Below are positions 12,601 through 24,166 of a stretch of DNA of 64,000 nucleotides, one piece after another. The position numbers were made by a program, and so were the translations under genes. Source of the stretch: Riptortus pedestris (lineage: Eukaryota; Arthropoda; Insecta; Hemiptera; Alydidae); the NCBI GenBank assembly GCA_019009955.1, contig CM032233.1, forward strand, positions 12,711,001-12,775,000, written 5' to 3'. The notes beneath the pieces are model-generated. The model searched no databases. It saw only the letters and a program-made list of their open reading frames with translations, and was not told the DNA's origin. Positions within the stretch are counted from its first letter, which is position 1; every line of letters starts with the position of its first letter.

Positions 12601-13309
12601 GCCCATAATAAAGTCTTTGGAATTGACTGTAGACAAGAGCCTAGTATGGTTTGGTCATATTAAAGAATTAAGTGAGAAACTAAAATCGCTTTGCACCTTA
12701 TTAAAATACGTTGAGAAATACTACCGATTGAAACTCTATTACTAATAGGCGATGACTATTTCCACTGTCGGTTAACTTGGTGTTTTGCATTGGGCTAACT
12801 CAAAAAATCAAATTTAAATAGCAGAAAAAGCCAATAAGGTTTATATTCGACAAAAAGTCGGCCACTCTTTAAGGATTCAAAAATAATGACTTTTCCTTCA
12901 ATATATATGTACCAAACTATATTGTTTGCTATAAAACAAAATGTGAATTTGTTTTACAGAAATAGTATAACATAAGAAACAAGAATATCCTTCAAACCCC
13001 AACCACATACATATCATTTTCAGGAGTAAAACTCATAAACTCCTGAATTTTTTTAAAGATATTAAAAAAGTATTCTTTGTTTAAAAAAAACTTTATTTCT
13101 GAAGGACGGTTTATACACAAGACGAATACTATAAAAAATGTTCAATTATTAAATGAAACTACAAAATATTTATCCTAAAATTGGTCAACAAATAATTTAT
13201 GATCAGGGGCATTGTCTCTTTAAAAGGTAGGACAAATTTCACATCAATCACAAAGCATGTAATCCTTTAATAAATTTGGTTGTCAACAAATTAAATACTG
13301 TATGTTATA

Positions 13310-13795
13310 TATTAAAAGTGGTATTAAGATTGTTAACGAAATTAGTTTATTATATACAGGGTGTCCCAAGTTCCCGTGCCTAATCGTCAATTGTATTAAT
13401 GAAAGTTTGAGACTTAGTGTGACGTAATTGTGAGCAGTAAAGAACGTTGTCAGGCGATGTGCAAGCTAGTCGTTTCGTACTTTGCGAACGACCATTACTT
13501 AGGAGAGTACATGAGCCCGCCCCCTGCTTGACTCCTCCCCTAGATGACTCCGCCCTCCTTACTGCCCATCTGACCAATGTCCAGCCTATATACCTCCACT
13601 TGAGGATTAGCCCTCACACTAAATGGAAACCTATAGGCTTTCTGTGAACAATTGTTCATTGTCAATTCTTCACTGCTCACAATTACGTCACACTAAGTCT
13701 CAGCCTTTTATCAATAAAATTGACGATTTTAAGGGGGGTTGACGCCCTGTATATAATAAATTAATTTCGTTAATAATCTTAATACCGCTCTTAAC
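13310..13795. mobile_element. Non-autonomous DNA transposon (MITE) with long terminal inverted repeats
   Basis: Left arm (about 13310-13445) and right arm (about 13665-13795) are inverted copies. They share GTATTAAGATTGTTAACG, TATATACAGGG and GAGACTTAGTGTGACGTAAT then TGTGAGCAGT. The core TATATACAGGGTGTCCC also opens a related sequence near 19787. A TA-target Tc1/mariner-type element is likely but not proven. The two short frames across its GC-rich middle are not recognisable proteins. Confidence 0.7.
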
Positions 13796-14870
13796 ACTCG
13801 GTCGGGCGCGTGAAGAATATTCCGTCTTCGGTGTATCTCAGAGATCATCCTCAACCGTTTTTACGGAAATACAGTTTTTTAATATATATTTTGCACTAGA
13901 ATGTCCAGTGTGTGATTAGAAACCATAACAAAGGAAGTATTTCTTTGAAAGAAGTAAATATTTTTCCAAATTGACAATTATTATAGTCATAAAATCTTGG
14001 TAGATAAAATAATGAAGTTGGTTATAGATTCCTTACTATTAAAACCGTGGACGATAAATATAATTATAAAATATAATTAAAAAATACAAATATCAAAAGA
14101 AATTGTTTAAATGGACATGTCTCAGTTATACATAATTCATTTCAGTTTGTGAACAATATAAACAAATTATCTAAATGTATCTTCATTCAAAAATAAGTAT
14201 TACGAAATCACTTTTAGACAAGACTTATTAAAAATCATCTAAATTTTAATGCACCAATCTTTTTAAAAATAGCAGTTTAATTATTATTCTTTTGCAGAGC
14301 TGCATTATAATTGGGACAAAGCATGGAACTATGTTGTAAACAAATTTTGTTTTAGCAAATCTCACTAGAGAAATTAGTAAACCTACATTTCTTTTCATTT
14401 TTGCTTGGTTCACATCATTTTCTTTTGTTCGATGTAGCGGAGGGATTTTTTTTTTATGCTGTCCTGTACTTGAGTTCAATGTATTGTCCAATGAGCCCCT
14501 GTAATCGTCAAGTTTCGTCCTTAGTTCGGTTGGCAAACGTCTACTGTTGCCACTGCGTCGTACAATATATTCTTGTACAAATTCTTTTGAAAGCTCATTT
14601 ATGAGCAGAATAATAGAAAAATGGGTTTATATGATTCCATTTAATAAAGAGAAACTTAATTGATGTATATATTTATGAAATACAGATTTCAAAAACTTAC
14701 GAGATCGGGCGCGTGGTATCTAGGAGATTAAACTGAATGACAGGTGAAACACATGACTCCATGGAACACAGTGACACAACATACCTTGAGGGGGAGTCCT
14801 ATAAAGCACATAACTCGAAGCACTACACCACTACTCTCTGCTAGGAGGAGTGGCAAATATTTACTCTCTC

Positions 14871-14995
14871 TCCATTTAGTGAGAAACTAAAATCGGTTTG
14901 CTTCTTATTAAAATATGTTAACAAATACTTCCAATTGAAACTCTATAACATATTTTAATAAGAAGCAAACCGATTTTAGTTTCTCACTAAATGGA
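14871..14995. repeat. Perfect 50-bp inverted repeat with 25-bp loop
   Basis: 14871-14920 and 14946-14995 are exact reverse complements (arms start TCCATTTAGTGAGAAAC). A diverged single arm of the same sequence occurs at about 12665-12745. Exact arms suggest a recent insertion or gene conversion. Confidence 0.9.
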
Positions 14996-15394
14996 ATCCT
15001 CTAGGCTTTGTGTGAACAATTGTATTCAGCGTAGACAGACAGCTACTGAGTCCTTTCACTCTCCACTCTTTAAGTGTGTTTATCGGGAACGATATGAAAT
15101 GTATTTATTTACATTGAATGTTAACATACTAAAATAGAATACATAAAATAATTTTTTTCCTATAATAAATTTACTAATGTTATGTTAATTAATTTTTTAC
15201 AAAGTGCCTGATCATAAATTATTGTTGACCGATTTTTATGACGAATTTTTCGTAGTTTTGAATACTTTGGATAGTGTTCGTCTTGTGCATAAAAACAACC
15301 TTCAAACATAAAGTTTTTTTAATTTATTTCTAAACAATGAATATTTTTAACACACTCTGACAGAGCGTTAAAGAGTTTTACTCCTGGAAATTAT

Positions 15395-16330
15395 TCACTT
15401 ATCTCGAGATATTTCTATATTTTAGTTTTCGGCCATCAATAAACTCCCATTCCTACTCATGTAATATTAATAATAAGCTGTTATATCATGAACCACTTCA
15501 TTCCAAGGCTAAATATAAAAAAATATGGCTTTCATTTAACTTTTACTTGTGCGAGATACATGCAAATACGTTATGTGATGATTACTTCATCAATTAAGGT
15601 TTTTCGTTTTTTAGTTGAAAATGTTTATCAGATCCATACCATACTCGATATTTAACCGTTTCAGTCGAGACTAAAGATCATATTTGGTACTGGTTGAAAT
15701 GGGGCTTGGAATGGTGGGGGTTTAGAAAAGGAGGGGGATTGAAAAATTCAAAATATCTCGGTTATAATGAGTTGGATCGTATAATGTTATAGAACCAATC
15801 TTGTTAAACTATTGATGTTCTACAATTGTTCTTCTATGGATTGTTGTTCTCTGCATTTTTTTCGTAGCTCAAGTATACAGCGAGATACTCGTACTTTCTT
15901 GTTTTCATATACGTTCATGACGTCATCATTTACATTTTTCATTCTTTACTTGAAGATGTTTATCTGATCTATACCATACTCTATATTTAACCGTTTTAGC
16001 TAAGACTAAAGATCATATTTGTTGTTGGTTGAAATCGGCCCTGAAAGTGTGAGGGTTTAGAGGGGGCGGGGAATCCGAGAATTCAAAATATCTCCGCTAT
16101 TATGAGTCGGATCATAAAATATTATAGAACCAATCTTGTTAAACTATTGATGTTCTACAATTGTTATTCTATCTATTGTTTTGTAACGCACGTATTAAGC
16201 GAGTTATTCGTATTTCCTGGTCTTCTGTCTTCTTTTGGCTTTACTATGCATAGTATTTTTACATTTCCCGTCTCACGTCTTTAGCTTACTATTTATCCTG
16301 GTAACTATAGCGAACTTACAGCATTTTGTT
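15395..16330 (+). mobile_element. Palindrome-capped family, two divergent copies in tandem
   Basis: Two partial copies in the same orientation (about 15395-15900 and 15900-16330). Both have a CATACTC...ATATTTAACCG segment, TAAAGATCATATTTG and a matched AATTCAAAATATCTC then TTATAGAACCAATCTTGTTA. Hairpin ends and microsatellite are missing. They belong to the subfamily also seen at 30900-31520 and 55843-56290. Confidence 0.6.
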
Positions 16331-16339
16331 AGTCTCAAT

Positions 16340-17040
16340 GAATAAGAAATAAATAAAATGAGAAATAAATAAAATACTATTTACAGTATAAATCATAATC
16401 ATGGATAGAAATCATTCAACTACCATAAGCCATAAAATTCCTAATTATGGACAGCATTGTTTATTATAATCTATACAAGAAGACATCATTTCCCTAAAAG
16501 TTGCCCTAAGCACAACGATTTTATGTATTTAATTGCCAATATTACTAATACTCTAATCTGTAACTGAAGGAAAATTTGATTTTCATAGTTGTACTTACTT
16601 GTGCTCTGTTATGTGTAACATATTAGCAGAGCAATGTTAATAATTAGCAGACATAAATAGCCTCCCCGGCACATTCAATACCTTTTAACATTGTTAGGTT
16701 TCAATAGTTTATGATATATAAAGATATATTCCTTGAGAAGAATATGAAAATACTAAAAGAGCAAAATATTAGTGTTGTATTTGTCATTGTCATGTAAAGT
16801 TTAATGAGTTCATGCGTTCTTCTGGTTTAAACACGCCATTTTAATTTTTAGCTGTGATTTAAAACAAACTTCATCATTACTTTAAAGTATTAATCACCCA
16901 CTACCTCTTCCCGACAAAAGTTCAAGTCGGCCGGATCAAAGGCGGTTTGCCTGCCAGGAACCGACTGTGTTATCTCCTCACACCATCCGCTCAATTATTT
17001 GTTTAAATTACAGCAACTTCAGTTATTCTAAAAATAGTTA
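16340..17040. other. Stretch without recognisable gene
   Basis: AT-rich to about 16880, then a slightly GC-richer part with GTCGGCCGGATCAAAGGCGG next to the start of the 298-bp satellite. It may be the unexplained flank of the element that carries the satellite. Confidence 0.4.
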
Positions 17041-17046
17041 TATTTA

Positions 17047-19720
17047 TAACTCATTTATACTTCCATATACGACAAAAGTATATTTGCCAAAAAACCCATA
17101 GGAAACGAAATATCGCTATTTTTAATTTCAGGCTTCCATTACAACCCATACTCATGCTCGTCCCTAGAAATGTTGGTATGGCTTATTATCATGGAGGAGT
17201 TAGTACTAATACACATACGGAGTTTTGTTTAGTTCAGATGAGTCATTTGTGGCAAATATGTAAAAATGTTGGCTCCCACTATAGTTTTTAGTGTATAACT
17301 CATTTCTATTTCGTTATACGACAATAGCGTATATGACAAAAGTTACTGTAAATAACACAATAAACAACTTTTGTTATGTGCATATTTGCCGAAGAACTAA
17401 TAGGAAACGAAATATCGCTATTTTTAATTTCAGGCTTCCATTACAACCCACACTCATGCTCGTCCCTAGCAATGTTGGTGTGGCTTATTATCATAGAGGA
17501 GTTAGTACTATTACACATAGCGAGTTTTGTTTAGTTCAGATGAGTAATTTGTTCCAAATAAAATTGTTGGCTTCCGCTTTAGTTTTTAAAGTATTTCTCG
17601 TTTATACTTTGTTATACGACAATAGTTTATATGACAAAAGTTACTCTAAATAACAAAGTGAACTACTTTTGTGATGTGCATATTTGCCTAAAAGCCAATG
17701 GGAAACGAAAAATCATAATTTTTCATGTTCGGCATCCCTTATAACCTCCACTCCTTTTCGTACCTAGAAATGTTGGTACAGCTTATTATCAAGGAGGAGT
17801 TAGTACTAATACACATACGGAGTTTTGTTTAGTTCAGATGAGTCATTTGTGGCAAATAAAAATATTGGCTCCCACTATAGTTTTTAGCGTATAACTCATT
17901 TCTACTTCGTTATACGACAATAGCGTATATGACAAAAGTTACTGTAAATAACACAATAAACAACTTTTGTTATGTGCATGTTTGCCGAAAAGCCAATAGG
18001 AAACGAAATATCGCTATTTTTAATTTCAGGCTTCTATTACAACCCACACTCCTACTCATCCCAAGAAATGTTGGTACAGCTTATTATCATGGAGGAGTTA
18101 GTGCTAATTCACATAGCGAGTTTTGTTTAGTTCGGATGAGTCATTTGTGGCAAATAAAATTGTTGGCTCCCGCTATAGTTTTTAGCGTATAACTCATTTA
18201 TACTTCGTTATACGACAATAGCGTATATGACAAAAATTACTGTAAATAACTCAATAAACAACTTTTGTTATGTGCATATTTGCCGAAGAACCAATAGGAA
18301 ACGAAATATCGCTATTTTTAATTTCAGGCTTCCATTACAACCGACACTCATGATCGTCCCTAGCAATGTTGGTGTGGCTTATTATCATAGAGGAGTTAGT
18401 ACTATTACACATACCGAGTTTTGTTTAGTTCGGATGAGTAATTTGTTCCAAATAAAATTGTTGGCTTCCGCTTTAGTTTTTAAAGTATTTCTCGTTTATA
18501 GTTTGTTATACGGGAAAAGTGAATATATCAAAAGTTACTGTAAATAACACAATAAACAACTTTCGTAATGTGCATATTTGCCGAAAAGCCAATAGGAAAC
18601 GAAATATCGCCATTTTTAATTTCAGGCTTTCATTACAACCCACACTCCTGCTTGTCCCTAGAAATGTTGGTACAGCTTATTATCATGGAGGAGTTAGTGC
18701 TAATTCACATACCGAGTTTAGTTTAGTTCGGATGAGTCATTTGTGGCAAATAAAATTGTGGCTCCCGCTATAGTTTTTAGCCTATAACTCATTTATACTT
18801 CGTTATACGACAATAGTGTATACGATCAAAGTTACTCTAAATAACACAATAAACAACTTTTGTTATGTGCATCTTTGCCGAAGAACTAATGGGAAACGAA
18901 AAATTACATTTTTTCATTTTCGACATCCCTTATAACCCCCACTCCTGTTCGTACTTAGAAATTTTAATATAGCTTATACTCAGGAAGGTTTTAATAGTAA
19001 ATTACATAGGGAGTTTCATTGAGTTCCGTTATGTCTTTTATGCCCATCATAATTGTTGACTCCCGTTTTAGGTTTTAGTGTATATCTCGTTTATACTTTG
19101 TTATACGACAATAGTTTATATGATAAAAGTTACTCTAAATAACAAAATAAACTACTTTTGTGATGTGCATATTTGCCTAAAAGCCAATAGGAAACGAAAT
19201 ATCGCTATTTTTAATTTCAGGCTTTCATTACAACCCACACTCCTGCTTGTACCCCTAGAAATGTTGGTACAGCTTATTATCATGAAGGAGTTAGTGCTTA
19301 TACACATACCGAGTTTTTTTTAGTTCGGATAAGGCATTTGTGGCAAATAAAATTGTTCCCCCTGTATTGAATTGGCTCCCGCTATAGTTTTTAGCGTATA
19401 ACTCATTTATACTTCGGTATACGATAATAATGTATATGACTAAAGTTACTCCAAATAGCCAAATAAACAACTTTTGTTATGTGCATATTTGCTGAAAAAG
19501 CTATACGAAAATATATATTGCTATTTTTAATTTCAGGCCTTCCTTATAACCCACACTCCTGTTAGTCTCAAGGAAAATTAATATAGCCCAAAATCTAAGT
19601 TGGGTTAGTAGTAGTATACATGCCAAGTTTCATTAAATTCGGTTCAACCGTTTTTGCGTGAAAAAGTAACTAACAGATGCCATTTATACAAATTGCAGAT
19701 ATCGTGTCTATGGCATGTTA
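17047..19720 (+). repeat. 298-bp satellite-like tandem array, about 9 units
   Basis: The anchor GGAAACGAAA recurs at 17101, 17403, 17701, 17999, 18297, 18595, 18892, 19190 and, mutated, about 19506: period 298 bp. Units fall in types: 17403 and 18297 share GTTGGTGTGGCTTATTATC, 17701 and 18892 share GGCATCCC/GACATCCC forms, the rest resemble 17999. After the last unit comes TTCGGTTCAACCGTTTTTGC then GTGAAAAAGTAAC. The open frames within units repeat with the array and shift between units because 298 is not divisible by 3. Confidence 0.9.
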
Positions 19721-19786
19721 ACCGAAAAAGTATCGTGAAATGTTGATAATAATAATCAATGGACAGGCATTATATATACATACACA

Positions 19787-19870
19787 CAGGGTGTCCCAAG
19801 TTCCCGTGCCAGCACCTTTAAAATCGCCAATTGTATAAATCAAGGCGCAGACTTCGTCTGCCATAATTGT
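19787..19870 (+). repeat. Terminal fragment of the ACAGGGTGTCCC transposon family
   Basis: CACAGGGTGTCCCAAGTTCC then CGTGCC, matching the left end of the element at 13354. A matching right end was not found nearby. Confidence 0.6.
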
Positions 19871-20109
19871 GTCCCCTGGAGAATGTCTCTAGTCCCTTTT
19901 CACCTTTCTATATTTTTTATGACGGATTCTTGTAGAAAATCTAATTCTAAGTTTATGTAGGTGATTTTTTTTCCGCATCCTTTATCCGCAAGAAGCACAT
20001 ATCTTAATTTCAGAAATGGCACATTTTATTGAAAAATGCTCTGACATAAAAGTTGTAGCCAATGAAATTATTTTTGGAACAAGTCTAAGGGCAAAGGAAT
20101 GGATTCTCA

Positions 20110-21000
20110 AAAAGTCCGTCACGCAGGGGCTGCGTTAACAAGCAGATTTCCCGCGTGCGCCACGTATTTGCATTTATTTCAAAACTTAAAAGTTCAATGA
20201 GAACAATATTTGGTATTTAAGCTTCAAATAAAGTGCTTCATAACATAATAGAACATTGTTAATATGAGATGAGTAGGAGTGGGGGTTTACTGAAGAGCAA
20301 AAACTAAAAAATGCAAATATCTCAGTTAATAATCAAGATAGTGAAAAAATCTACATAACAACATTTATAGAACATTACATTTGCAATAAGATTAGTTCTA
20401 TACAATTTTTCGATCCGACGCATATTAACGGAGATATTAAGAATTTTAGAAATTCTCCCTCTCTAAAGCCCCCCCCCCTTCCCCTGGTCAAATTTCAGCC
20501 ATTAACGAACTTGATCTTTCTTTTTATATATCACGTTTGGTAACGATAAGGCAAAAATTACGACCGCTAGAGCGGTAACAGACAAATATATATATATATA
20601 TATATATAAACTGCTCAAAAATGAATAGGGATATTAGCTGTTTTGTGGTATTTATGGGGCCTAGCATATTTTTTTTTATTTTTTTATTATAAATATCATT
20701 AATATTTATTAGAAATTATTGTCTTTTTCCCCCGTGAAAAAGAAATTTAATTAAAATCGATTTAATTAAAATTAATAGGATAAGAAAAAATAACCAATAT
20801 CCCTATTCATTTTTGAGCAGTATATATATATATATATATATATAGTGAGAGAGAGAGAGAGAGAGAGAAATACAGTTTTGAACGGACCTCATTTTCGTCA
20901 TCTCCTGGGTAGGATTGATGGACATTTGAAGAAAAATTTCAAAAATCGCGTCATAAGTACAACCTCAATAGCTGATTTCCCTTGAGGGAAATCTGCTAAG
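20110..21000 (-). mobile_element. Palindrome-capped family, near-complete reverse copy with a nested MITE
   Basis: Starts with the complement of the T-end (AAAGTCCGTCACGCAGGGGC) and runs through the polyC part (20470-20485) and GACCGCTAGAGCGGTAACAG to a TA microsatellite. After the nested element and a GA tract come TTTGAACGGACCTCATTTTC and the P-end palindrome AGCTGATTTCCCTTGAGGGA at 20970-20990. Nearly all family parts are present. Confidence 0.85.
20610..20821. mobile_element. About 210-bp MITE inside a TA microsatellite
   Basis: Terminal inverted repeats CTGCTCAAAAATGAATAGGG (plus ATATT) at 20611-20635 and their exact complement at 20796-20820. TA-rich DNA flanks both sides, as expected for a TA-targeting Tc1/mariner-type element. 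No coding capacity. Confidence 0.85.
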
Positions 21001-21091
21001 AAAATAGTATTTAATACCATATAACGCAAAAATATTCTTGAATGAATCCAAATCACAAGGAAGTCGCAAGGGACGTAAGAGGGAATGAGCA

Positions 21092-21140
21092 CTTCAGAAA
21101 AAGATGGCCCCTGAAGAGGCATTTAAGCCACGAAAACGAA
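21092..21140 (+). other. CTGAAGA...GAAA motif (hammerhead-like core?), copy 1
   Basis: GCACTTCAG, then GGCCCCTGAAGAGGC, ATTTAAGCCACGAAAAC. The same layout recurs at 59915-59970. CTGANGA and GAAA are the conserved core boxes of hammerhead ribozymes, which Penelope-like elements are known to carry. The stem between the boxes (GGC/GCC) is short and an extra AC precedes GAAA, so a working ribozyme is unproven. Confidence 0.3.
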
Positions 21141-21670
21141 AAGTGTAGGGAAGTATGAATAAAGTTTGCTCGGAAAAATGTTTTTTATTGGTGGCCCTTG
21201 CCATGAAACTATGAAGATATATATATATATATATATATAGAGGCATCATTTAATTGTATTTCCATTTAATCACTGTTTGGATAGAAGTTTAATTCAGTTT
21301 GTATTGCAATTATCTGATTATCAGTGTTTTTTAAAAGAGACATTACTCCAATGGATAAAAACTAAAGTGGGTTTCCCCACTTAGGGGTGAGTTTCAGGCC
21401 AAATCAAAGAGAAATGATTCCCTTTCAACTTTCATCCGTCGATTTGAACAACTACTGAAATAAATATGTAATGACGGGGTGTTTGCTTATACTTGAAAAC
21501 CACATCTGTAAAATTACACATCAACCAGATATTTTAAGGAAGAGATGAAACATATAAATCGGCTGCAAAAAAAAGTGAGTGTCACATCCTAACTTGCGAG
21601 TAAATTTCACAGATGGCATATATCACAAGTACTCGAGTTTATAATGAAATGCGGAAACGGTCGTATTGTA

Positions 21671-21790
21671 TTAGCTGATTTCCCTTAAGGGAAATCAGCT
21701 ATTGAGGTTGTACTCATGACGGAATTTTCGACATTTTTCTTCAAATGTCCATCGATCCTACCCAGGAGATGACGAAAATGAGGTCCGATC

Positions 21791-21836
<46 letters not shown>

Positions 21837-22310
21837 ATATATATATATATTTGTCTGTTACCGCTCTAGCGGTCGGAATTTTTGTTTGTTCGTTACCAAA
21901 CTCGATATTTAGTCGTTTTATGTAAAAAGAAAGATCAAGTTCGTTAATGGCTGAAATCGAGCCAGTAGGAGGGGGGGGGTTTAGAGAGGAGGATTTTCTA
22001 AAATTTGAAATATTTCCGTTTCTATACGTCGGATCGAAAAATTGTATAGAATCGATCTTATTGCAAATTCAATTTACTATAACTATTGTTATATACATTT
22101 ATTCTCTATCTTGCATATTAACCGAGATATTTGCATTTGTATGAAGTCTGTGGTCGGGTGTTGTTCGGGTTAGTTGGCCGTTTTCGTAAGTCTCGGCTCT
22201 GGCGGAAGCTTCTAACCTAACCTGTCGTTCCTAACCTTACCTAACCTTCATTACTTTGTGAGATTTATGCAAATACGTTCTGTTCATCCGCCCTCCCCCC
22301 TTCTTTAGTT
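21671..22310 (+). mobile_element. Palindrome-capped family copy with a perfect 28-bp palindrome
   Basis: The P-end at 21673-21700 is a perfect palindrome: AGCTGATTTCCCTT followed at once by its complement. Then ATTGAGGTTGTACTCATGAC, TTCAAATGTCCATCGATCC, a TA microsatellite (21797-21851), CTGTTACCGCTCTAGCGGTC and a polyG tract. The tail diverges after GAGATATTTGCA into a GC-richer part with a telomere-like CCTAA cluster (22211-22249). Confidence 0.85.
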
Positions 22311-22397
22311 CTTGGACTTCTAAAATTTGAGTTATTAAAATATAAATTATTCTTACAATTCAGAAGCCGTTTCAATTGGGAGTTTATTAACATTAAC

Positions 22398-22511
22398 TCC
22401 CTTAAGAGAAATCAGCTATTGAGGTTGTACTCATGACGGAATTTTCGACATTTTTCTTCAAATGTCCATCGATCCTACCTAATAGATGACAAAAATGAGG
22501 TCCGTTCAAAA

Positions 22512-22597
<86 letters not shown>

Positions 22598-23395
22598 CTG
22601 TTACCGCTCTAGCGGTCGCAATTTTTGTTTGATCGTTACCAAACTCGATATTTAGTCGTTTTATGTAAAAAAAAGATCAAGTTCGTTAATGGCTGAAATC
22701 GGACCAGTGGGAGGGGGGGTTTAGAGGGGAGGATTTTCGAAAATTCGAAATATCTCCGTTACCATAGGTCGGATCGAACAATTGTATAGAACCAATCTTA
22801 TTGCAAATTAAATGCACTATACATATTATTATATACATTTATTCATTATCATGAATATTAACCGAGATATTTGCATTTTTCAGTTTTCAGCCATCAGCAA
22901 ACCGCCACTTCTACTCATGTTACATAAACAATACTCTGTTACATAATAAATCACATTATTTGAATTTTAAATACCAAATATTGTATTCAAGAGACCTTTA
23001 TTATACGAGATACATGCAAATATGTTCTGGTCCCCCCCCCCGTCTTAATGTTTTGGACTACTAAAATTTGATTGATTGAGATAACAATTATTCTGACTCA
23101 TTATTAATTACAGTACTAGATATAGTAAATAGTTCTCAATAAAATTAATATGTTATATTCTGATATATTTCAGTAATTATTTTTGTTTCCGGTGTGAGGC
23201 GGGCAGACCCGTTTGTTTACATTTCTAACCCAACGCTTCCTGTCGGCAGGTTATTGAAATTGGATGAAACATTTCTTATTTCCGTTTGTATTTATTCACG
23301 GTGGTGTTGTGTTAGCAGTATGTATATTTATCTATTACTAAACTTCACGAGGGAAATCTGCTTAGTTTACGCAGCCCCTGTGTGACGGACTTTGT
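22398..23395 (+). mobile_element. Palindrome-capped family, full-length type copy
   Basis: From CCCTTAAGAGAAATCAGC through ATTGAGGTTGTACTCATGAC, a long TG/TA microsatellite (22513-22591), CTGTTACCGCTCTAGCGGTC, the polyG part, GAGATATTTGCA, ATGCAAATATGTTCTGG, a polyC run (23031-23040) and AACGCTTCCTGTCGGCAGG. It ends at GGGAAATCTGCTTAG and GCAGCCCCTGTGTGACGG. At about 1 kb this is the best example of both ends in one copy. Confidence 0.85.
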
Positions 23396-23459
23396 TTCTT
23401 TCCGGTGCGGTAAGAAAACCAATAACGCCGTTGAACTGAAAGCCGTTGACTGACCTGCT

Positions 23460-23915
23460 AATATTTGTCTGTTAACACTCTAGCGGTCGGAATTTTTGTT
23501 TGATCGTTACGAAACTCGATATTTAACCGTTTTATGTAAAAAGATAGATCAAGTTCGTTAACGGCTGAAATCAGACCACTGGGAGGGGGGTTTAGAGGGG
23601 GGAATTTTGAAAATTCCAAATATCTCCGTTACTATACGTCGGATCGAAAAATTGTATAGAACCAATCATATTGCAAATTAAATTTACTATAAATATTGTT
23701 ATATACATTTATTCTCTATCTTGAATATTAACCGAGATATTTGCATTTTTATTAAATGTAATGGACGAGCTGTGGTCGCTTCTATTCGTGTCCGGCGAAA
23801 CTTAGTTCGGCTGCTTCCGTAACTGTTCGGCATTCATGTGGAGATTTCTCTATTGTATAACTTCACGTGGGAAATCTGCTTAGTTTACGCAGCCTCTGCG
23901 TGACGGGCTTTATTT
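23460..23915 (+). mobile_element. Palindrome-capped family, 5'-truncated copy
   Basis: Begins inside the family at TTTGTCTGTTAACACTCTAG and runs to the T-end (GTGGGAAATCTGCTTAG, CCTCTGCGTGACGG). Its last part (CTTCTATTCGTGTCCGGCG, TTCCGTAACTGTTCGGC) matches the reverse copy at 7120-7240, so the family has at least two tail types. Confidence 0.75.
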
Positions 23916-24166
23916 TGTTTATCATGAGAAGAACTATAAATTATGTTGTATGGCATTGGAATGGAGTTTTAGTATATAAACAAAAGAGCTGGGTTAAAAT
24001 TATTAGAATTTGAGGATATCACATGTCATTTGTTTTGTTCCCTGCCCAGAGGTTAATACTCGTATTTTATCTATGCCTTTTTTCTAACAAACAAAAATTT
24101 CTGAAAAAGTTTTTTGGGTGGATGAAAAATTATCCGCCGGATGAAATATTTATCCATCAAACACTT

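Larger units (their letters stand above)
13040..15375. mobile_element. Nested inverted-repeat region (large foldback element)
   Basis: 13040-13215 is the imperfect reverse complement of 15205-15375: AACTTTATTTCTGAAGG, ACAAGACGAATACTAT and AATAATTTATGATCAGG on the left each meet their complements on the right. The interior holds another inverted-repeat element (13310-13795), a 50-bp hairpin (14871-14995), and a repeated phrase CACTAAATGGAA with AGGCTTT and TGTGAACAATTGT (13617-13655 and 14985-15022). TCGGGCGCGTG occurs twice (13802, 14705). No transposase is visible; probably non-autonomous DNA transposons nested in each other. Confidence 0.6.

Noticed and set aside
13380..13647. Overlapping frames on both strands in the GC-rich centre of the MITE
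   Set aside because: No recognisable motif and the region is the loop of an inverted-repeat element.
17291..19323. Similar 81-120 codon open frames in the 298-bp array
   Set aside because: Unit length is not a multiple of three and frames break between units; similarity is explained by DNA repetition.
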